Origin: Parvivirga hydrogeniphila
Lineage (GTDB): Bacteria; Actinomycetota; Coriobacteriia; Anaerosomatales; Anaerosomataceae
Assembly (NCBI RefSeq): GCF_023371205.1
Contig: NZ_JAMCCO010000001.1
Coordinates: forward strand, 988,662-1,052,661
DNA length: 64,000 nt
Direction: 5' to 3'
This document shows positions 59,008-64,000 of the stretch, in pieces (within the stretch, counting starts at the first letter, position 1; each line of letters begins with the position of its first letter). The notes under the pieces are model-generated. The model was not told where the DNA came from. It ran no database searches and worked only from the letters and a program-made list of their open reading frames with translations. A program made the position numbers and the translations under genes.

Positions 59008-61901
59008 TGAACAGCTCTTCTGAGCAGGGTTAGCATCTCGTCGGCCCAAACGACCACGTCCTTGACGCTGGCGGCGATCAATTCCCGATAAAGCCGCTTT
59101 CGTAACTCTCGCTCATGAGCCTCGATCACGGCCCAATGGGGGAACTCCTTGAAGGCGGGCTCCACAGAGGCCGCCAAGCGTTCGGATCCTTTGGCGTCCA
59201 TCCCTTTCTGCACCCGCAACCACCAGGCCACTGCAAAGGCCTCGGGCGAGAGATCGCTTTCCTGGCGTTGCTTTTGGGCCTCCTGCAGATCGCGAACCAG
59301 CTCGGAGAGTTCTTGCAAAGCCTGCTGACTATTGAGCTGCCTCTCCTCAAAGGCGTGGCGGATGGCCTCGGCGCGTTCACCGATGGGGATCAGATGGGGC
59401 TGTTCCTTGCCCTTGGCTTCGACCAGGCGATGAAGGTCCTTGAGCAAGTTGAACACCTTGACCGTGTCGGGCTTTTCCTCCTTTATCACCGCCAAAAGCG
59501 CCCCCGCGCCGATTTCATAGGTCGCCTCCGGTTCATGCACAGCGTCGGTGGCCGTGTGTTTCTGTGCGATCTCAGCGGTCTTGCGCAGGAACGATTTGTC
59601 CACCGGAATGTGCGGTTCGTAGGCACTGCGAAGCAGCAGGTACATCGCCACGAGCGCCTGGTAATCCTCAAGGAAGGGACGCAGGAACGAATCGGGCGAC
59701 AAGATCTCGTACACCTCCTCCAGCTCACGAAAGTACGCGTAGAACGCCTCCCGGCGCTCCTTGTCCCGGAAGTGTTCAAGCACCGCCTCTGCCGCCTTGT
59801 CTTCGCTTTTGCCTGATGCCAGTGGAAGGAACTCGGCCCGTCCCTGCTCCATCAGAGCCACAAAGCGATCCTTGAGCACATCGAGCTCTCTGATCACGCC
59901 CTCCACATCGCGGGAGTCGAAGGCAAGCGCACGCTCCAAATTGTCGAAAATCCCCACGAAATCTACGATGAGCCCGCTCGTCTTGCGTCGCCCTTCCTTG
60001 TCCTCGTAAGGGCGATTGACACGGGCGATGGCCTGGAGCAGCAGGTGGTCACGCATCGGCTTATCCAGGTACATGCAATACAAAATCGGTGCGTCGTAGC
60101 CGGTGAGCAGCTTTTCGGTGACGATGAGGATCTGTGGGGGCTCGTCCGGCTTACGGAATGCCTTGCGCGCCCAAGCCTCTTCGTCGTCGCTGAGATGGTA
60201 GCGCCTCAGTTCGGCCGGGTCGTTGTGCCCGCGGCTTATCACCACCCGGCTCATCTCGTCAGGCAGATAGCGGTCCAAGGCTTCCTTGTAGAGGCCGCAA
60301 GCCTCCCGGTCCACCGCCACCAAGAGGGCCTTGTAGCCCATGGATCTTACGAACTGCCGGTAGTGCTCGGCCACGAAGCGGGCGATCTGGTCCACACGGT
60401 CGCGGTTCTTGAGCATGTTCTTCAGCGTGACGGCACGGTCCAGCACCCGGTTCAGCTCCTCCACGTCGGATACGCCCTCGAGTTCCGCTGCGGCCCAGAA
60501 TTCCCGCTCCATGGCCTCCCGGTCCACCACCAGGTCGTTGGGGGCCATCTGGTAGTGGAGGAGCACGGTGGTGCCGTCCTCGATGGACTCGCGAATGGAG
60601 TACTTGTCCAGGTAACCGCCGGGGTCGTCGCCGCCGAAGACCTTGAAGGTGCCCTTGCCGTGTTGGGTTTTGTCGATGGGGGTGCCGGTGAATCCTACGA
60701 AGGTGGCGTTGGGCAGGGCACCCATCAGGTAGTTGCCCAGGTCGCCGCCGGTGGAGCGATGGGCCTCGTCCACGAGCACGAAGACGTTTGGCCTCGTGCT
60801 CAGCTCTGCGTCCGCGTCGTCGAACTTGTGGATCATGGACACGATCAAGCCCCGTGTGTCCTCCCGCAGAAGCTTGCGCAGGTGGCGCTTGCTCCGGACT
60901 AGGTGCACACGGCCGAATCCCACCGCCGCCAGGTTCTGGAAGAGCTGCTGCTGCAGCTCGTTGCGGTCGACGATCATGAGGACTGTGGGGTTTTGGAAAC
61001 GGGGGTCTTCCAATAACCGCTTGGCCACTGTCAGCATGGTGTAGGTCTTTCCAGACCCCTGGGTGTGCCACACCAGCCCTCGAGTCCGGTCCGGTTCCTG
61101 GGCCCTGGCCACCACCTTCTCCACCGCCCGCATCTGGTGGGGCCGCAACACGGCCTTGCTTAATTCGCCGTCTTTGCGCACGAAGAGGATGTAGTCGGTC
61201 AGGAGTCGCAGGATGCGCCGAGGGGCCACAAAGGTCTTGACCAGGGTCTCGAAGTCGCCGGCCTGCTCGTCCTTCCAGCTGAAGAGGGCCTTGCGCGAGA
61301 GGTTCCAGGTGGGGCCGTAGAAGAATTGGACCATGTGGGTAAGCGTGAAGAGCTGGGCTTGGGCCATAAGCTCCGGTCCCTGCTCGTGGTAGCGGCGAAT
61401 CTGGTCAAAGGCCGCGGCGATCCCTTCGGGGCGGGTGGCGGCTTTGGTCTCCACCACCACGACCGGAATGCCGTTGACCAGCAGCACGATATCGGCACGG
61501 ATGGCGGTGTGGCCCGAAACAAAGCGGAACTCGTCGGTGATGAGGAAGGAGTTGGCCTCGGGACGGTCGGGGTCGAGCAGGCGGATGTTCTTCTCGCGGC
61601 GCTCGGCCTCCACAAAGAGGGTCTTCAGCCCTTTGAGGTATTCCCAGGCTTCCTGATTGCCCTCGATGGTGGGCCGCACCCGCACCAGGCGGGCGATGAC
61701 CTCCTCGGCCTTGGTGGACGAGTCCACCACACCGGGGTTGAGGCGCTGGAGCTGCTCGATGAGCGCGACCCGGAGCACCGGGCTCCCTTCCCCGCCGCGC
61801 CGCCTTAAGGCTTCTTCCGGTGGTAGGTAGGTCCAGCCCGCCTCTTCGGCGTAGCGGATGAAGGGGTTTTGCACCGCTTGGCGTTCACTGCCGAGGGACA
61901 T
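59004..61901 (-). CDS. hsdR: Type I restriction endonuclease subunit R
   Basis: A 965-residue motor/nuclease subunit. The N-terminal PD-(D/E)xK nuclease has D137 and E151-x-K153 (RADIVLLVNGIPVVVVETK). Helicase motifs are QGSGKT (281-286), DEAH (378-381), FVGFTGTP and LLLQAIARVNRPY. A C-terminal helical domain (EEKPDTVKVFNLLKDLHRL) contacts HsdM/S. ATG at 61901 has AGGAGGA six bases upstream; an in-frame ATG 12 codons earlier overlaps the transposase. No frameshift is visible, so it looks intact. Confidence 0.95.
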   Translation of the reverse strand: MSLGSERQAVQNPFIRYAEEAGWTYLPPEEALRRRGGEGSPVLRVALIEQLQRLNPGVVDSSTKAEEVIARLVRVRPTIEGNQEAWEYLKGLKTLFVEAERREKNIRLLDPDRPEANSFLITDEFRFVSGHTAIRADIVLLVNGIPVVVVETKAATRPEGIAAAFDQIRRYHEQGPELMAQAQLFTLTHMVQFFYGPTWNLSRKALFSWKDEQAGDFETLVKTFVAPRRILRLLTDYILFVRKDGELSKAVLRPHQMRAVEKVVARAQEPDRTRGLVWHTQGSGKTYTMLTVAKRLLEDPRFQNPTVLMIVDRNELQQQLFQNLAAVGFGRVHLVRSKRHLRKLLREDTRGLIVSMIHKFDDADAELSTRPNVFVLVDEAHRSTGGDLGNYLMGALPNATFVGFTGTPIDKTQHGKGTFKVFGGDDPGGYLDKYSIRESIEDGTTVLLHYQMAPNDLVVDREAMEREFWAAAELEGVSDVEELNRVLDRAVTLKNMLKNRDRVDQIARFVAEHYRQFVRSMGYKALLVAVDREACGLYKEALDRYLPDEMSRVVISRGHNDPAELRRYHLSDDEEAWARKAFRKPDEPPQILIVTEKLLTGYDAPILYCMYLDKPMRDHLLLQAIARVNRPYEDKEGRRKTSGLIVDFVGIFDNLERALAFDSRDVEGVIRELDVLKDRFVALMEQGRAEFLPLASGKSEDKAAEAVLEHFRDKERREAFYAYFRELEEVYEILSPDSFLRPFLEDYQALVAMYLLLRSAYEPHIPVDKSFLRKTAEIAQKHTATDAVHEPEATYEIGAGALLAVIKEEKPDTVKVFNLLKDLHRLVEAKGKEQPHLIPIGERAEAIRHAFEERQLNSQQALQELSELVRDLQEAQKQRQESDLSPEAFAVAWWLRVQKGMDAKGSERLAASVEPAFKEFPHWAVIEAHERELRKRLYRELIAASVKDVVVWADEMLTLLRRAVQ

Positions 61902-61912
61902 GGTTCGTCCTC

Positions 61913-61934
61913 CTAGGGGCACGTTGGGGCACGG
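61913..61934. repeat. Two GGGGCACG half-repeats at the transposase 3' end
   Basis: On the + strand CTAGGGGCACGT and GTTGGGGCACGG are adjacent and share the GGGGCACG core with the tandem repeats at 62235-62299. They encode the last residues of the transposase frame (RAPTCP). Confidence 0.5.
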
Positions 61935-62234
61935 CATACCGGGCCCGTATCATCATTGTGCAACATCCGCCAGATGTCCCGCGCCATGGGGTCGTTGCCC
62001 ATAGCGGCAGGGTTATACCGGTCCAGATGCCAGCGCTGTGGATTTTCCAGAATGTATTGGCGGACGGCGCCTAACGCCCGGTCATCCCGAATGATGTGTT
62101 CGTAATAATTGCGTTGCCAGACACGCGCGCCGGGTGTGCCGCGCATTTGGTTGATGCAGCGTGTGACCGCGGATTTGAACGCCCGAACAATCGTCGGAAT
62201 TGAACCGGGAACGGGCTTGCCAAATTGTTCCATG

Positions 62235-62299
62235 GTAGGGGCACGGCGGCGCGTAGGGGCACGGTGTTTCGTAGGGGCACGGCGGCGCCGTGCCCCTAC
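62235..62299. repeat. 18-bp tandem repeats ending in a REP-like palindrome
   Basis: Three direct copies: GTAGGGGCACGGCGGCGC (62235-62252), GTAGGGGCACGGTGTTTC (62253-62270) and GTAGGGGCACGGCGGCGC (62271-62288). The third copy continues into its own inverse, giving 13-base perfect arms (62271-62283 and 62287-62299) around a 3-base loop. On the - strand they encode repeated RAPT residues inside the transposase. Confidence 0.85.
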
Positions 62300-62566
62300 G
62301 TCATCGACGATCCAAATGATGCCGTGAATATGGTTGGGCATGACCACAAATTCGTCGGGGAACAATTCCATTTCGGTGCGGATCTCCGCGGAACGGAACC
62401 ATTCTTCCCCACGATTCCGCCCCATTCGTTCAACACCATTTCCCCATCCACCACGCGGCCAAAGAGGGGCACGCGTTCGTGGGTGCAAATCGTCACGAAA
62501 TACGCACCCGGTTGGGTGTAATCGTACCCCTTCAACCGAATGGGACGGCGATGGCGGCGTTCGGGG

Positions 62567-63922
62567 TTATACCGTGACATGTTCTTCCTCAACGAATCGT
62601 TTTACAAACTCCGCCGGCAATCGCACTTTCGCCGTCATCAGGTGGTGCAGCAGCGCCTTGAAGAGCCTCTCCAGCGCCTCCTTGCGCCTTTCTTCGGCCT
62701 GGATCTTTTCGTCCACCGCGCGCAGGATGCAGGCGATTTCCTGCTGTTCGGGGATAGGGGGGAGGGGGAGGGGGAGTATTTGTAGCTTGCGTTTATTCAG
62801 AGTTTTACCTTTCACGTATGCGTCGAGCAGAGCATCGTAATCGATGCTTTGTAGCAAAAAGAAGAGAAAGTCCTTTACTGCCCGTGCTTCCTCGGGAAAA
62901 ATGGACGCGATGGCTTCGTTATGAACTGCTGGAATACCGAGAATTCCTACTTTCCCGATAGTTAGCTTAAAGCTCAACAGCAAAGTGTCTTCCGGCACGA
63001 AGGTATTGCCAAAGACTTCGTCGAAGGCTTCTTGCGAAATTTTCTCTTTAGTATCCTTTATGATGCCATTATTCAAGTCAGAAATAGAGACCCAAGGAAA
63101 TTCGCCTTGTTGCCAGTATCTTTTTTCTTTTCTTGCAGGTGTCCGTCCTAACTTTAGTTGTGCCACCTCCTCCAACCTCACCACCTGCCAGTGCGCTGGG
63201 ATGGGGCCGATTTCGGTCTCCTGCAGGGGGACTTGGTCGGCCTGGTCCACGGGGACGGGGCCGTAGGTGAAGAGGTGGCGCATGAGGCTCTTTTTCAGCT
63301 CCCGCGCGGCGGCGATGACCCGCTCGGTAGCCTCCTTCGCCTCCTGCACCGTGCGCAAAACATGGGCAATGGCGCGCTGTTCAGGGAGCGGGGGGAGGGG
63401 GATGGGGGCTTGGCTGAGCGCTTTCCATGATGTGCGCGGATGGTTCACACCTGTAGTGGTTGTAATGGCATGTTGTAGAACGAAAGTGGAGTGCATCCAA
63501 GAGGCCATGAAGTAACAATCCGACTTCTTTGGTATCAAGACAAGGATGTCGGTTGAGCATACCCCTTCCCATTCAGCAATGGCAGATTTATCGAGGTATG
63601 GGCGTAGCTTTCCATACAATACATCACCAGGTTTGAAAACAGCCTTTGCACTTTTGGTCTCATGTGCCGCTCCATAGCGCCGAATCCTGATTTCGCCTGA
63701 GTCTAAATGTTCAAGACCCACATATCGAGCATTAGGCGCATCTGAGGGCGAAATCGTACCCTTACGCAAAGCCGCCACCTCCCCCAACCGCACCACCCGC
63801 CAGTGCGCCGGCAGGGGGCCAAGTTCGGTCATGGGGTAGCCGTCGGGCAGGGGCGTGCCCGTGTCGGCTGCCCCTGGCTTGTGCTGTTTCTGGGATTCTA
63901 ACTTGTGCTCCAGCGAAGTCAT
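62567..63922 (-). CDS. hsdS: Type I restriction specificity subunit S
   Basis: A 451-residue HsdS with two target-recognition domains, each followed by a conserved helix. TRD1 (about residues 30-175, starting LGPLPAHWRVVRLGEVAALR) is followed by LPPLPEQRAIAHVLRTVQEA. TRD2 (about 235-390, starting IGPIPAHWQVVRLEEVAQLK) is followed by LPPIPEQQEIACILRAVDEK. The two halves recognise the two parts of a bipartite DNA target. ATG 63922 has GGAAGGAA eight bases upstream and overlaps an upstream stop as ATGA. The last residues (EEEHVTV) run into the transposase start. Confidence 0.94.
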   Translation of the reverse strand: MTSLEHKLESQKQHKPGAADTGTPLPDGYPMTELGPLPAHWRVVRLGEVAALRKGTISPSDAPNARYVGLEHLDSGEIRIRRYGAAHETKSAKAVFKPGDVLYGKLRPYLDKSAIAEWEGVCSTDILVLIPKKSDCYFMASWMHSTFVLQHAITTTTGVNHPRTSWKALSQAPIPLPPLPEQRAIAHVLRTVQEAKEATERVIAAARELKKSLMRHLFTYGPVPVDQADQVPLQETEIGPIPAHWQVVRLEEVAQLKLGRTPARKEKRYWQQGEFPWVSISDLNNGIIKDTKEKISQEAFDEVFGNTFVPEDTLLLSFKLTIGKVGILGIPAVHNEAIASIFPEEARAVKDFLFFLLQSIDYDALLDAYVKGKTLNKRKLQILPLPLPPIPEQQEIACILRAVDEKIQAEERRKEALERLFKALLHHLMTAKVRLPAEFVKRFVEEEHVTV

Positions 63923-64000
63923 GGCAAATATTCCTTCCGAAGCGTCTTCAGGTCCCCAAGGCACTGCTTGAGATCCCCGGGAGGAGGCACCTGATGGTCA
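63919..64000 (-). CDS. 3' end of an unidentified gene upstream of hsdS
   Basis: The - strand frame is open from the window edge for 26 codons (ends GDLKTLRKEYLP) and stops with TGA overlapping the hsdS ATG. The overlap implies an operon partner. By position it could be hsdM or a small accessory gene, but the fragment is too short to identify. Confidence 0.4.
   Translation of the reverse strand, partial: DHQVPPPGDLKQCLGDLKTLRKEYLP

Larger units (their letters stand above)
61913..62580 (-). pseudogene. REP-associated tyrosine transposase (Y1/TnpA_REP), frameshifted
   Basis: Together the two frames encode a RAYT of about 220 residues. The N-terminal part (62580 to ~62410; MSRYNPERRHRRPIRLKGYD, FVTICTHERVPLFG) is in one frame. 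The rest (EEWFRSAEIRTEMELFP, HUH motif MPNHIHGIIWI, catalytic-tyrosine region NYYEHIIRDDRALGAV) is in another. One extra G in the G run (complement of 62407-62410) would join them as GIVGEEWF. The start overlaps the hsdS 3' end by 14 bases, and the stop lies 11 bases before hsdR, so it occupies the hsdS-hsdR gap exactly. In-frame 18-base repeats lie in its middle. Confidence 0.85.
57801..64000. other. Type I restriction genomic island
   Basis: From the end of rpoD onward every gene is on the - strand and base composition shifts, with long A+T-rich stretches in hsdS (for example 62780-63130) absent from the preceding 57 kb. Contents in transcription order: end of an unknown gene, hsdS, decayed Y1 transposase, hsdR, YgjP-like peptidase, helicase remnant. 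hsdM is not in the window and would be expected beyond 64000. An inverted repeat AGCGGAAA/TTTCCGCT (57833-57840, 57856-57863) lies at the rpoD border. No integrase or att site is seen. Confidence 0.75.

Noticed and set aside
60259-61071. Pro/Gly-rich open frame on the - strand within hsdR
   Set aside because: It is an out-of-frame shadow of the hsdR helicase domain, whose own frame is intact with all motifs.
62235-62299. Possible small CRISPR array
   Set aside because: The units are contiguous 18-mers with no spacers and end in a palindrome inside a transposase; no cas genes are present.

Overview
The window is GC-rich chromosomal DNA with tightly packed housekeeping genes, almost all on the + strand. 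Start codons are often GTG or TTG, and neighbouring genes frequently overlap at TGATG or GTGA. The content points to an anaerobic or microaerophilic, deep-branching actinobacterium-like organism (Coriobacteriia-like is my best guess, not proven). Clues are an Rnf electron-transport subunit with NusG-domain-II and heptaprenyl-diphosphate-synthase-I neighbours, a K+-dependent-type membrane pyrophosphatase beside pyruvate phosphate dikinase, the obg-proB-proA-nadD order, a LytR_C-type envelope protein and alpha/beta glycyl-tRNA synthetase.

Layout. 1-1.4 kb: end of an rnf-type cluster (rnfB 3' end, NusG-II, HepI). 1.4-7.8 kb: radC, then the cell-shape block mreBCD-PBP2-rodA. 7.9-13.3 kb: a DUF697 protein, two radical-SAM-associated proteins of the TIGR03960/TIGR03936 type, RNase E/G and a lipoprotein. 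13.4-20.8 kb: rplU-rpmA-obg-proB-proA-nadD-yqeK-LCP-like-rsfS. 20.8-28.8 kb: EamA permease, tRNA-Ala, leuS, comEA, comEC, holA. 28.8-36.5 kb: rpsT (-), lepA, hemW, hrcA (with CIRCE), dnaJ, rsmE, mtaB. 36.5-47.2 kb: phoH, HD phosphodiesterase, ybeY, DgkA-PAP2 fusion, CBS transporter, cdd, era, deoC, recO, glyQ, glyS. 47.2-57.8 kb: ppdK regulator, ppdK, a small membrane protein, dgt, hppA, dnaG, rpoD.

Directly after rpoD the character changes. From about 57.8 kb to the window end all genes lie on the - strand: hsdS, a frameshifted REP-type (Y1) transposase, hsdR, a YgjP-like metallopeptidase and a mosaic SNF2-helicase remnant. Parts of this stretch, especially hsdS, are visibly richer in A+T than the core. 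This is a horizontally acquired type I restriction island. Two kinds of palindromic repeat lie inside its reading frames.

Regulatory signals are unusually readable. Several promoters share an extended -10 of the form TGN-TANNNT (mreB, rplU, tRNA-Ala, rpsT, lepA, hrcA). lepA looks leaderless, and the comEA ribosome binding site lies in a strong hairpin. Intrinsic terminators follow rpmA and tRNA-Ala, and a UUCG-capped hairpin separates hppA from dnaG. No CRISPR array, rRNA or phage module is visible.
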